DNA of 64,000 bases from a virus. A model generated the notes under the pieces. That model was not told the origin of the DNA and ran no database searches. It was given only the letters and a program-made list of their open reading frames with translations. Shown in pieces: positions 55,414 through 62,592 of this stretch. The stretch lies in IMG/VR virus record IMGVR_UViG_3300009149_006183, positions 28,304 to 92,303 of that record. One strand, written 5' to 3'. The translations under genes and the position numbers were made by a program. The first letter of the stretch is position 1, and each line of letters begins with the position of its first letter.

Positions 55414-57120
55414 TTATTTTTTATTGTACCTAGCTTCTATTTCTCTAATAATTTGATGCCTAACAATACTTTTTTCTGTCAATTGACAAATGCCAACATT
55501 TGCTAAATCTGAAAATCTAGAAATGGCATCTTGTAAACCATTCTCTTCAGGAATATCAGATTGATGTAAGTCGCCAGTTACAATGATTTTAGATTCATTT
55601 TGAAGGCGAGTTAAGAACATTCTCATCTGTTTAGGAATCGTATTTTGAAACTCATCCCCAATCACAATTGCGTTTTTAAAATTTATTCCTCTCTGGAACG
55701 CCAGCGGGATTGTCATAATACTTTTTTCTCTCAAAAGTTTATTCAAGTGGTCTTCTGTTATAACTTCCAGCATAAAACTTATTATAGGAAACATGTATGG
55801 AGCTAATTTCTCATCCGCATCTCCCGGCAAAAACCCTAATTTCTCGCCATAAGCTTCTACCGCAGGACGAGTTATTATAATTTTATCATATCTCCCTTTA
55901 CTCCATTCACTTAAAGCCCACATAACCGCCAAAAAACTATTATGCGTAATAACACAATTGTTAGTTAAATATAAATTCTCTTTACTGTCCAAGCAAATAC
56001 ATTGAGCTAAAGTCTTTCTACTTTTTTCTATTTTTGAGATTACTCTTTTTACTTTATATTTTGTTCTTTCACGGGTTTTATCTTTTTTCCTTTGCAAATT
56101 AAACAACTCGCTAGGGTTATTATATCTAATAAAACATCTGTAAGCCTTTCGCCCTCTCTTTTTTTCTCCCTTGTAGGTATATGACGGGAACCTTTCTTTT
56201 ATTACACAGAGCCCCCCTAGCGACTCAACAACGTCTTTAACATCAAAAGCCAATTGGTGAGAAGTAGTTGTAAAACCAATCTGACCGCCCCTTTCCACAT
56301 AGCCATCAGAGTCAAATAATCCCCTTAAAATATTAACCCTGGCACTCCTGAGATTATATTTATAATTATTTGGAATAAATTTCTCATAAGAGTATTTTTT
56401 ATATAAACCATATTTTTCCAACTTATCATTATAATAGTTCCTCTCCATACTTTTATTCTTTCTACAAATAGAATAACCAAATTTATGATTTAATTTGTGA
56501 ATTTCATAATTTTCCTTAACGGTCATATACTGCAAAACCTCACTATCATTTGTATAAAATTGAGGAGCTGCACCTTTTAGCATTCCATCGCCAATTAAAA
56601 ATCCTAATAAATATGGATCTATATCAACTTCCTGTTCGCTAAAATGAACCTCTTCTGGTTGCCTTATTGAGAACTTTTTATAACCAGCAGGAGACTTGTA
56701 ATTGTCTATAATCCATTCTAAATCATAAACCTTTTCAGATTTCCACCACTTACAATTTATTTTCCATAAATGTTCTTTACAAGATTCAACACTATCTCCA
56801 TCAGAAAATGTAATTTTATAAATTTGTTTTTCGCCTTGGGGATAAACGGCCAAAACCTTTGCTGAAGAACCGTCTGGTGTGCAAACATCATCCCCGACCT
56901 TTATTTCTCTCATTTCTTTTGGCCCGTAAGGGGTATAAACCAAAGAATCTAATGGTTGTGCTTTGCCCGTTCCTGGGGGTCCATATACAAATGTTATACA
57001 ATTTTCACTAAATGATTTTAGAACCTCTTTTTGTTCATCTGTTTTTGCAGTGGGACTGCATTTGATATATCGTTTATTATTACAATTTGCATCAATACCG
57101 TTCCCATTGTTTTTAGACAA
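55414..57120 (-). CDS. phoH: PhoH-like ATPase interrupted by an intein
   Basis: The precursor has 568 residues; removing the intein (54-394) leaves 227, a normal PhoH-like size. The P-loop is rebuilt as YGPPGTGK joined to SFLAVM. After the intein come ITRPAVEAYGEKLGFLPGD, the Walker B-like IVIGDEFQN, and KIIVTGDLHQSD, all typical of PhoH. PhoH proteins are common phage ATPases, possibly with RNA-helicase or ribonuclease-linked roles. The best start is a TTG at 57120 with AGGAG about 10 bases upstream, since no ATG lies nearby in frame. The N-terminal ~25 residues are Asn-rich and family-unspecific. Confidence 0.9.
   Translation of the reverse strand: MSKNNGNGIDANCNNKRYIKCSPTAKTDEQKEVLKSFSENCITFVYGPPGTGKAQPLDSLVYTPYGPKEMREIKVGDDVCTPDGSSAKVLAVYPQGEKQIYKITFSDGDSVESCKEHLWKINCKWWKSEKVYDLEWIIDNYKSPAGYKKFSIRQPEEVHFSEQEVDIDPYLLGFLIGDGMLKGAAPQFYTNDSEVLQYMTVKENYEIHKLNHKFGYSICRKNKSMERNYYNDKLEKYGLYKKYSYEKFIPNNYKYNLRSARVNILRGLFDSDGYVERGGQIGFTTTSHQLAFDVKDVVESLGGLCVIKERFPSYTYKGEKKRGRKAYRCFIRYNNPSELFNLQRKKDKTRERTKYKVKRVISKIEKSRKTLAQCICLDSKENLYLTNNCVITHNSFLAVMWALSEWSKGRYDKIIITRPAVEAYGEKLGFLPGDADEKLAPYMFPIISFMLEVITEDHLNKLLREKSIMTIPLAFQRGINFKNAIVIGDEFQNTIPKQMRMFLTRLQNESKIIVTGDLHQSDIPEENGLQDAISRFSDLANVGICQLTEKSIVRHQIIREIEARYNKK
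55939..56961 (-). mobile_element. Class 3-like intein with LAGLIDADG endonuclease, in the PhoH P-loop
   Basis: The element is 341 residues, from Ala after GTGK to Asn before SFLAV. It lacks the usual N-terminal Cys/Ser: it begins AQPLDSLVYTPYG. Block B is EHLWKI (Trp present), block F begins QCICLDSKENLYL (Cys present) and the end is VITHN (Thr before His-Asn). Trp, Cys and Thr together match the WCT set of class 3 inteins, which use the block F Cys as the first nucleophile. In-frame LAGLIDADG helices are DPYLLGFLIGDG and ILRGLFDSDG. It differs from the DnaB and helicase inteins in class. Confidence 0.88.
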
Positions 57121-57133
57121 ATTATATATTCTC

Positions 57134-57529
57134 CTATTTATGTTTTAAAAGCATGCGTGAATTATCAAGAGTCTCGACAGTAATACCCCCAAAAATATAA
57201 AAAGTGTGATAGCGATTGAAATCTTGAAATAAATCTTTTATAAAAGTCCATTTATTTTTGTCTATCGTATGGCTTTTGCCGCTAATGACTTTTGATCTTA
57301 TTGACAATAAATCTATATTATAATTTTTCGTTAAGTCATCGAGTATTTTATCAAGAGTATTCCGCATAAATAGGTCTTCCCAGCCGCCAGACTGGTATAG
57401 TCCTTGCAAGAATTTTTGTTGGTCATTAGATAGACTATTGAATATGACATCTCTTTGTTCTTTATTTAGGTTCTTAACAAAATGCCAATACTCTGTAAAA
57501 TCTTTAAAAACAATCTTTTCTGTTGACAT
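57134..57529 (-). CDS. Hypothetical helical protein
   Basis: The 131-residue protein is charged and helical (DFTEYWHFVKNLNKEQRDVI, then LYQSGGWEDLF). No family is recognised. It lies between PhoH and another small gene and shares their direction. It could be a small regulatory or assembly protein; nothing in the sequence decides this. Confidence 0.55.
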   Translation of the reverse strand: MSTEKIVFKDFTEYWHFVKNLNKEQRDVIFNSLSNDQQKFLQGLYQSGGWEDLFMRNTLDKILDDLTKNYNIDLLSIRSKVISGKSHTIDKNKWTFIKDLFQDFNRYHTFYIFGGITVETLDNSRMLLKHK

Positions 57530-57531
57530 TA

Positions 57532-57870
57532 TTAACTCACTCCTTTGTCTGTGATTAAAGTTCCATGAGAAGCAAAAGCCGTGTCAACAACTCTTATTTC
57601 GCCATTAGATAAAATAAATGAGTTTTTTTTATCCAATGTATTACTTAACCATTTCCATACCATCAATTTCTGGATAAAAATCCCCTCTCCAGATAAAATT
57701 TCCATCTTTCTGGCCTTCGGCATTTGTTGAAGTAGAGGATGTTCTCCTTTAGTAATTAAATTACGCAAAAAAGGAGAAGGTATGAAGTATAACCTTACAT
57801 TATCTTTCATAATAAGTGCTTTAATTTTGGGCAAGTTCTGCTGTATCGTAGGATCTGATGGTGATAACAT
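57532..57870 (-). CDS. Hypothetical protein
   Basis: The 112-residue protein mixes beta segments (NVRLYFIPSPFLRNLIT) with a basic helix (LLQQMPKARKMEIL). A late NGEIRVVDTAFASHGTL segment looks like a small beta domain. No motif is recognised. It is 2 bases from the next gene and probably co-translated with it. Confidence 0.55.
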   Translation of the reverse strand: MLSPSDPTIQQNLPKIKALIMKDNVRLYFIPSPFLRNLITKGEHPLLQQMPKARKMEILSGEGIFIQKLMVWKWLSNTLDKKNSFILSNGEIRVVDTAFASHGTLITDKGVS

Positions 57871-57932
57871 TTTTAATTCTCTTTCCTTATTCTAACTATC
57901 TTTTTTATCGGAAAGGTCCGTCATACTCTTAA

Positions 57933-58481
57933 TTATTTCTTGCCTTTTTCCTGACGGTAACTAGTTTCAGAATAGTTGGGATATCTTTTTCCGTAGATAT
58001 TCTCTCGCCAGTCGGGCGAAGTAGAGTATCTTCTAGAATAATTTATAGAAGGTATATTGGAAACAATTCTGCCTAAAGGATCTACATCTTCTACGCCAGA
58101 TTTTAACATTGGAAAAAGAATAGAAGTTGGTATTTCTTCATTCACTATCTTCGTTAATGTGTCTTGGCTCACCTCATTCAATTTAAAATATGTCTTCTTA
58201 GCATCGGAAAATTCATTTAATTCATAAGACCAGAAAACGCTCCAAGATAATCCTCCTAAGAACTCATTATTAACGACCATAGCCACAGAGTACTTTGCAA
58301 AAGTTTTAGATATAGAAACCCTTATGGAATAAGAATCCATATTATATCTCTTAACATCAAAAAGCTTAACATCGTTCGCTGTTTGATTATCAGCCTCGGC
58401 ATCGCTTTCTTGTTTTAAGAAAGAACTTGTTTGTGATGACGCTTGTTTGTGCAACTGTGATTGTTTATACCAGTTTTTCAT
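57933..58481 (-). CDS. Uncharacterised protein with N-terminal NWY tag
   Basis: The 182-residue protein begins MKNWYKQSQLHKQASS. This short tag recurs, with variation, at the start of several unrelated proteins in this region (lysozyme, kinase, the 59509 protein and a tiny ORF at 61433). The body is beta-rich with FAKYSVAMVVNNEFLGGLSW and later repeated Ser/Tyr/Arg. A C-terminal RRYSTSPDWRENIYGKRYPN segment is basic and Tyr-rich. The fold is not recognised. It starts at the left end of a short divergent intergenic region. Confidence 0.6.
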   Translation of the reverse strand: MKNWYKQSQLHKQASSQTSSFLKQESDAEADNQTANDVKLFDVKRYNMDSYSIRVSISKTFAKYSVAMVVNNEFLGGLSWSVFWSYELNEFSDAKKTYFKLNEVSQDTLTKIVNEEIPTSILFPMLKSGVEDVDPLGRIVSNIPSINYSRRYSTSPDWRENIYGKRYPNYSETSYRQEKGKK

Positions 58482-58580
58482 GTTATACTTGATTTCTCTA
58501 TTTTTAGAAAAATCTCCTTTTTAATTTCTAAAAAAAGGATATTATTGTATTATTTTTAATGTGTTATGTGAGGAGTAGGC
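58482..58580. promoter_or_regulatory. Divergent intergenic region (probable promoters both ways)
   Basis: This 99-base AT-rich gap separates the minus-strand NWY-tag gene from the plus-strand lysozyme gene, so promoters must face both directions. A strong Shine-Dalgarno GAGGAG lies 6 bases before the lysozyme ATG. TATTATTGTATTATTTT could contain a plus-strand -10-like element, but I cannot identify a confident sigma-70 pair. Confidence 0.45.
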
Positions 58581-59507
58581 ATGAATTGGTATCATCAAGA
58601 AATTTTATATAAAGAAGCTATAAACTGGGGAGATTTCGCCAAGGGAATTTCTCCATTCGTATTGTCTGGCCTTTTATTCTTAGGCATTTCGCAAAATGAT
58701 ATAAAAAATCAATCTCCTTCTCAAATAAAGCAAACAGTGATGAATAAGGCTCAAGAGAAAGGAATTGAAGAATCTCAAATAAGATCAATAATCGAAGAAC
58801 TTGACCAAGCGATCCTCTCTCCTCAAAATACTCAACAACCAGAGGCACAACAAACTCAACCTAAAAAACAGACCTCATTTGCTCCTTTTATTCCAGCATT
58901 AACCCAAAGAGAAGGTTTTAGAACAAAAGTCTACGATGACGGGGCTGGGTATGCCACCATTGGCATAGGGCATATGATGGGAAAAATTCTAGCCAAAGAT
59001 AAAAATGGAATACCAACAAAAATCATTCCAAACGAAAGATCTGTAAAAGTTTTTAATGAACTATTCGGGAATACCTTAGATTTTAATCTTGTAGCAACAG
59101 GGAAACAAGTCTTGACAAAGGAACAGGCTCAACGATTGGCTGAAGCTGTCGATGTCCCAGAACACTATGCAAGGGCTCGAAATCTGTTCCCAAATATAGA
59201 TAATTATCCAGACTATGTTAAATACGCTCTACTCAATGGCGTTTTTAGAGGCGAGTTTAAAAAAGATTATCAAGTAACTAAGGCCATAAACGAAGGAAAT
59301 TTTAAAGATGTAACGAGATTTTATCTAATGAGAAAAGATTATAGCCAAGCCCAAAAAAATGGAAGACTCCGTGGCATTATCGCCAGGATGGATGAAAATC
59401 AATATGCTTTCCTTAAATATGCGTTAGAGCTTGGACAAATTACACAGCAAGAGTATCAGCAAAAAATGAGATTGTTAGATTTGACAGATTTGACTTTTAT
59501 GGAGTAG
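58581..59507 (+). CDS. Endolysin: GH24 (T4-type) lysozyme with NWY tag
   Basis: The 308-residue protein begins MNWYHQEILYKEA, matching the recurrent tag. A hydrophobic stretch SPFVLSGLLFLGISQ (about 24-38) could be a signal-anchor or helical segment. A Gln-rich linker follows. The catalytic core is REGFRTKVYDDGAGYATIG, with Glu 111, Asp 119/120 and Thr 126 in the E-8-D-5-T pattern of T4 lysozyme. It should cleave the MurNAc-GlcNAc bonds of peptidoglycan. It is one of only two sizeable plus-strand genes. A single hydrophobic helix may make it a signal-arrest-release type endolysin, but this is inference. Confidence 0.86.
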   Translation: MNWYHQEILYKEAINWGDFAKGISPFVLSGLLFLGISQNDIKNQSPSQIKQTVMNKAQEKGIEESQIRSIIEELDQAILSPQNTQQPEAQQTQPKKQTSFAPFIPALTQREGFRTKVYDDGAGYATIGIGHMMGKILAKDKNGIPTKIIPNERSVKVFNELFGNTLDFNLVATGKQVLTKEQAQRLAEAVDVPEHYARARNLFPNIDNYPDYVKYALLNGVFRGEFKKDYQVTKAINEGNFKDVTRFYLMRKDYSQAQKNGRLRGIIARMDENQYAFLKYALELGQITQQEYQQKMRLLDLTDLTFME

Positions 59508-59508
59508 A

Positions 59509-60138
59509 TCACATCTCTCCATAAAGTTTATGAAACTCATCCCTTGTTATCGGCTTCGAAGAGATATGTTTTAAATACTTAAAATATTTTTGCGGCACAA
59601 AAATTTGATCTCCCCATGCCCAAAACCCTAAATTCTTAGGCATCCCATTTTTATCCTCTTCCATATGCCCGAAAAACCACTCATTTATCTCGTCAGATGC
59701 CCATTTTGGAAATTCAAATCTATTTATATATAACATCTTGTAGGGTTGTCTTGATTTTATATATTCTGGTTTTTCTGCGATTTCTCGCATTTTATCTATT
59801 TTGCTCATTATGCTAATATACTCTGGATCATTCTCTATATTTCCTTGTCTAATACCCTTCTCATATTCGTCTTCTATTTTATCTTCTAATTTAAAAAGTT
59901 TTTTTCTGTTGATAGAAGTGTCATCTTCGGTCTTTTTGTTAAATACATAAAACGCCCAATCCTTAATCAAACTACTAAAAGTAGGAGAAAAATATAAGCC
60001 AGAAACTCCGCTAAAAGAAGATGTAGCAGAAGGCATAGAGATTTTGTCCGGAGAGATATGCCACAGGGGAATTAAGACTTTTCTATTGCTGCCATAGTCT
60101 TTCCAATGTTTTTTGAGATTTTTATTATACCATCCCAT
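59509..60138 (-). CDS. Uncharacterised protein with M-x-W-Y tag; possible ADP-ribosyltransferase-like fold
   Basis: The 209-residue protein begins MGWYNKNLKKHWKDYG, a variant of the local N-terminal tag. A LWHISPDKIS segment followed by GVSGLYFSP and IKDWAFYVF resembles the His and Tyr motifs of small ADP-ribosyltransferases. A late GDQIFVPQKYFKYLKHI is where their Glu motif would be, but no clear E-x-E or Q-x-E is present. An enzymatic role is therefore only a guess. It converges with the lysozyme gene, with 1 base between their stops. Confidence 0.5.
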   Translation of the reverse strand: MGWYNKNLKKHWKDYGSNRKVLIPLWHISPDKISMPSATSSFSGVSGLYFSPTFSSLIKDWAFYVFNKKTEDDTSINRKKLFKLEDKIEDEYEKGIRQGNIENDPEYISIMSKIDKMREIAEKPEYIKSRQPYKMLYINRFEFPKWASDEINEWFFGHMEEDKNGMPKNLGFWAWGDQIFVPQKYFKYLKHISSKPITRDEFHKLYGEM

Positions 60139-60186
60139 AATATAATTAATTATATCATTATAAATAAAGTCCTTTTAAAACATAAA

Positions 60187-60789
60187 TTAATCTTTTTCTA
60201 TATTAATTTTGAGCATTTTTTCTTTACATAATTTTTTGGCTTTTTTCCAACCATATCTTAATTCTAAAAATCTATAAAGAAGACATTTTTTTATATGTTT
60301 TTGACGCTTTTTAGTATCAGTTATAAGATAATAATCCCCAAAAATCGAATCTTCTTGTCCTCGATGGCGTTTAAGAGAATCAAAAAAGATATTACCTCCA
60401 TCATCACAATATGATAAAAATAAATTTATTAAATTTCTATAATCTGTTCTTATCATTATAACCACAGAATTCTCGCTAAAATAGTTTTGTTTAATTGCTA
60501 AAATAGTTCCAAGCGGTTTGCCTTCAGCATCTGTTTCTTTTATATATATCCCCCCGCCTATATTATAAAAAATCATATATTCATGAAATATTTTTATATT
60601 GTTTTCAACGACAGATTTAATAATATCCGTAGATGATCGACAATCCAAATTAGTTCTATATCTTATATAAACATATTGGTGCTCTAAGCATGTTGGATGT
60701 TTCGCGTCTAGACTAGGTATAGAATCGCAATTATATTTTTCTTTACAGTTCATGCATTGATTAAAAAAATGACAACTTGGCTTTTCCAT
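60187..60789 (-). CDS. Cys-rich hypothetical protein
   Basis: The 200-residue protein has a Cys-rich N-terminus (CHFFNQCMNCKEKYNC, then TCLEHQ and DCRSS), which suggests a zinc or iron-sulphur site. A beta-rich middle with YNIGGGIYIKET and VVIMIRTDY follows, then a very basic C-terminal helix (YGWKKAKKLCKEKMLK) that could bind nucleic acid. No specific family is recognised. Confidence 0.55.
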   Translation of the reverse strand: MEKPSCHFFNQCMNCKEKYNCDSIPSLDAKHPTCLEHQYVYIRYRTNLDCRSSTDIIKSVVENNIKIFHEYMIFYNIGGGIYIKETDAEGKPLGTILAIKQNYFSENSVVIMIRTDYRNLINLFLSYCDDGGNIFFDSLKRHRGQEDSIFGDYYLITDTKKRQKHIKKCLLYRFLELRYGWKKAKKLCKEKMLKINIEKD

Positions 60790-60906
60790 ATTATCTTCCT
60801 TATTATTTTTCCATACTATATTCTCGGCAAAAAAATAATAGTTAAATATACTTTGTGAAAGGGTTTTCTTTAAAATTACAATAAAATATATAAAAGGATA
60901 AAATAT
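60790..60906. promoter_or_regulatory. Divergent intergenic region before the kinase gene
   Basis: This is a 117-base AT-rich gap between the minus-strand Cys-rich gene and the plus-strand kinase. AAAGGATAAAATAT lies just before the kinase ATG and gives a reasonable Shine-Dalgarno. Promoters for both genes should lie here, but I see no confident -35/-10 pair. Confidence 0.4.
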
Positions 60907-61431
60907 ATGAATTGGTATAAAACTTCAAGCGAAAAGAAATTAATCGTGATGCGCGGGATTTCCGGAAGCGGAAAAAGTACGTTAGCTCAGGAATTAGGTC
61001 AAGGAGGCGTTGTGCTGTCCACAGACGACTTTTTTACTACTCCAGAGGGAGAATACCAATTTAATGTACGAAAGCTCGGAGAAGCCCATAAATGGAACCA
61101 AAATAGAGCAGAACAAGCGATGATAAAAGGAATCTCTCCCATTGTAATTGATAATACTAATGTGAAAGTATACGAGAGCCGTTTTTACGTCATGGCTGCA
61201 CAAAAACATGGTTATAATGTAGAAATAGCCGAACCTAACTGGAGCCCAGAATTAAGAACTCCAGAAGGTAAATGGAATATAGATTTTATTAATGAACTAC
61301 AAAAAAGACGTAATATAAATAACAAAACTAAAGTCATTCCACAAGATGTTGTTAAAAGAATGGTAGATCAATATGACTATGATATAACAGTCGATGATAT
61401 TCTAAAATCAAAAGCCCCCTGGGAAAAATAA
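60907..61431 (+). CDS. P-loop kinase/ATPase, N4BP2-like, with NWY tag
   Basis: The 174-residue protein begins MNWYKTSSEKK, the local tag. The P-loop GISGSGKST (17-25) is followed by a lid-type LSTDDFF, EAHKWNQNRAEQA and an IDNTNVKVYE segment. These are the motifs of the N4BP2/polynucleotide-kinase-like ATPase group. Such enzymes can phosphorylate nucleic-acid ends in repair or RNA metabolism; the substrate here is unknown. Size fits a stand-alone kinase domain. It is plus-strand, like the lysozyme, and is followed by a tiny tagged ORF. Confidence 0.8.
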   Translation: MNWYKTSSEKKLIVMRGISGSGKSTLAQELGQGGVVLSTDDFFTTPEGEYQFNVRKLGEAHKWNQNRAEQAMIKGISPIVIDNTNVKVYESRFYVMAAQKHGYNVEIAEPNWSPELRTPEGKWNIDFINELQKRRNINNKTKVIPQDVVKRMVDQYDYDITVDDILKSKAPWEK

Positions 61432-61432
61432 A

Positions 61433-61465
61433 ATGGCGTGGTATTCCTTAAACAAACTATTTTAA
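61433..61465 (+). pseudogene. Tiny ORF repeating the N-terminal tag (MAWYSLNKLF), probably a gene remnant
   Basis: An 11-codon frame starts one base after the kinase stop and codes MAWYSLNKLF then TAA. It resembles the first residues of the tagged proteins nearby (M-x-W-Y, then a Leu/Lys-rich stretch). It may be the remnant of a tagged gene whose body was lost, a leader peptide, or chance. Its existence is seen in sequence; its meaning is inference. Confidence 0.35.
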
Positions 61466-61470
61466 TTTTT

Positions 61471-61764
61471 TTATAGTTTAATCCCGTAAATTGCAGGAAT
61501 ACTTATCCAGCCATTTTCATGCCCTTTGTTATTCGATATGAGAAACCTTTTCCCTTTATTTTTTACGATTTTTATGGCTTTAATTAAATGTAAATAATAG
61601 CGTCCGCGAACTTTACATAAAACGATATCTCCTACCGCTAAATCATCAACAGTAGGAGATATTGTTACCTCTTCTTTGTTTTTTATTTTAGGAAACATAG
61701 AATTACCGTGAGCAGTAAAAGTAACATTTTTCCCTAATTTAAGTTGTTCCGTAACGTTTTTCAT
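61471..61764 (-). CDS. S24/S26 peptidase-like protein (signal-peptidase or LexA-like domain)
   Basis: The 97-residue protein contains GNSMFPKIKN, where Ser 22 is the likely nucleophile, then LAVGDIVLCKVRGRYYLHLI and a final NNKGHENGWISIPAIYGI. This order (NSM-x-P, GDIV, YxHLI, G-x-I/V) is that of the S24/S26 peptidase fold shared by signal peptidase I and LexA/UmuD. The catalytic Lys or His is not certain. The lack of a membrane helix points away from a classical signal peptidase. It overlaps the PEP-CTERM gene by 26 bases, so the two are translated together. Confidence 0.65.
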   Translation of the reverse strand: MKNVTEQLKLGKNVTFTAHGNSMFPKIKNKEEVTISPTVDDLAVGDIVLCKVRGRYYLHLIKAIKIVKNKGKRFLISNNKGHENGWISIPAIYGIKL

Positions 61765-62158
61765 TTTTTCTCATTAAAATAATACCCCCAAAACCTAATA
61801 AAAACAAAGTACATGGCTCAGGAATGACTTCACCCCGACTACCATAAAAAGCAGGACTATTTCGATATAAAATACGATAGTCACTTGCTTTATCTTTATT
61901 TGCGATATTTTTGTCCATGTCTACATAAAAACCTAAAGTATAATATTCTGATTCACCATAAAAATTATAAGGAAAAATAAAAATATTCTCTTTTCGATAA
62001 GAGTGTTGCATCTTTAACTCTACCTTTAGATCTTTTAATACTTCATTATTATATAATTCAGTATCTCCCAAATTTGGCTGGTGAAAACGCCAATCATTAA
62101 CATTTGCATAGCAAGTACTACATAAACACAATAATAAAATAAGTGCTATTTTTCTCAT
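61739..62158 (-). CDS. Secreted PEP-CTERM sorting-signal protein
   Basis: I use the ATG at 62158 (GGGAG about 8 bases upstream), which gives 139 residues with a clear signal peptide at the very start (MRKIALILLLCLCSTCYA). The C-terminus is a classic PEP-CTERM: VIPEPCTLFLLGFGGIILMR followed by a basic tail, with PEP at 113-115, a hydrophobic helix and a K/R end. In bacteria this signal sends proteins to exosortase for processing at the cell surface. The middle is beta-rich without a known domain. It overlaps the zinc-ribbon gene upstream by 4 bases (ATGA). A phage gene with this signal is unusual. Confidence 0.82.
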   Translation of the reverse strand: MRKIALILLLCLCSTCYANVNDWRFHQPNLGDTELYNNEVLKDLKVELKMQHSYRKENIFIFPYNFYGESEYYTLGFYVDMDKNIANKDKASDYRILYRNSPAFYGSRGEVIPEPCTLFLLGFGGIILMRKNEKRYGTT

Positions 62159-62364
62159 CTTCGAGTCTCCCATTCATGATTACAATTAGAACATTTTCTA
62201 AGATATGTTGGTTTTTTATTGGGGACATCTTTCATCATCAATCTGCCACCTTTAAAATTGGGCTCCCCACATTCGGGGCAAGAAGCCTTAGTTCTAGTAA
62301 AAATAGATCTTTCTAAAGCGGAAGATATATAGGCTATAAGATCATCTGTTTTTCTACTCATCAT
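62155..62364 (-). CDS. Small zinc-ribbon protein
   Basis: The 69-residue protein has CPECGEP near the middle and CSNCNHEWETRR at the C-terminus, giving a clean four-Cys zinc ribbon of the DNA/RNA-binding type. The N-terminal helix (DDLIAYISSALERSIF) may be a dimerisation or adaptor segment. It overlaps the next gene as ATGA. The small size and zinc ribbon suggest a nucleic-acid or transcription adaptor role, which is inference. Confidence 0.68.
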   Translation of the reverse strand: MMSRKTDDLIAYISSALERSIFTRTKASCPECGEPNFKGGRLMMKDVPNKKPTYLRKCSNCNHEWETRR

Positions 62365-62587
62365 CTAATTCCTTTTTCCGACGAGGACTAATAACCTCGT
62401 CATAGTGATAACTGCTGCTGCGATTTCTACGTCTTTTAGATTTGCTAAATAATCCTATAATAAAATTAACAAAACTTTTGCCCCAACCTGATGCGGCCTC
62501 AGTACGCGATTTTATATCAAAACGCCAAAACCGGCCACACGATAAAAAAGATACCATTGATTTCCAAATGTCATTTTTTAAATCCAT
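62354..62587 (-). CDS. Small hydrophobic-basic hypothetical protein
   Basis: The 77-residue protein has a hydrophobic centre (GWGKSFVNFIIGLFSKSKRR) followed by a strongly basic stretch and an acidic end. It may sit at a membrane surface, but the hydrophobic part is short. No family is recognised. It overlaps the zinc-ribbon gene by 11 bases. Confidence 0.5.
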   Translation of the reverse strand: MDLKNDIWKSMVSFLSCGRFWRFDIKSRTEAASGWGKSFVNFIIGLFSKSKRRRNRSSSYHYDEVISPRRKKELDDE

Positions 62588-62592
62588 ATCTA

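Noticed and set aside
59498-59523. Short stem (TATGGAG with CTCCATA) at the lysozyme/59509 convergence as a terminator
   Set aside because: A 7-bp stem with a 12-base loop and no T run on either strand is weak; I could not support it as a terminator.
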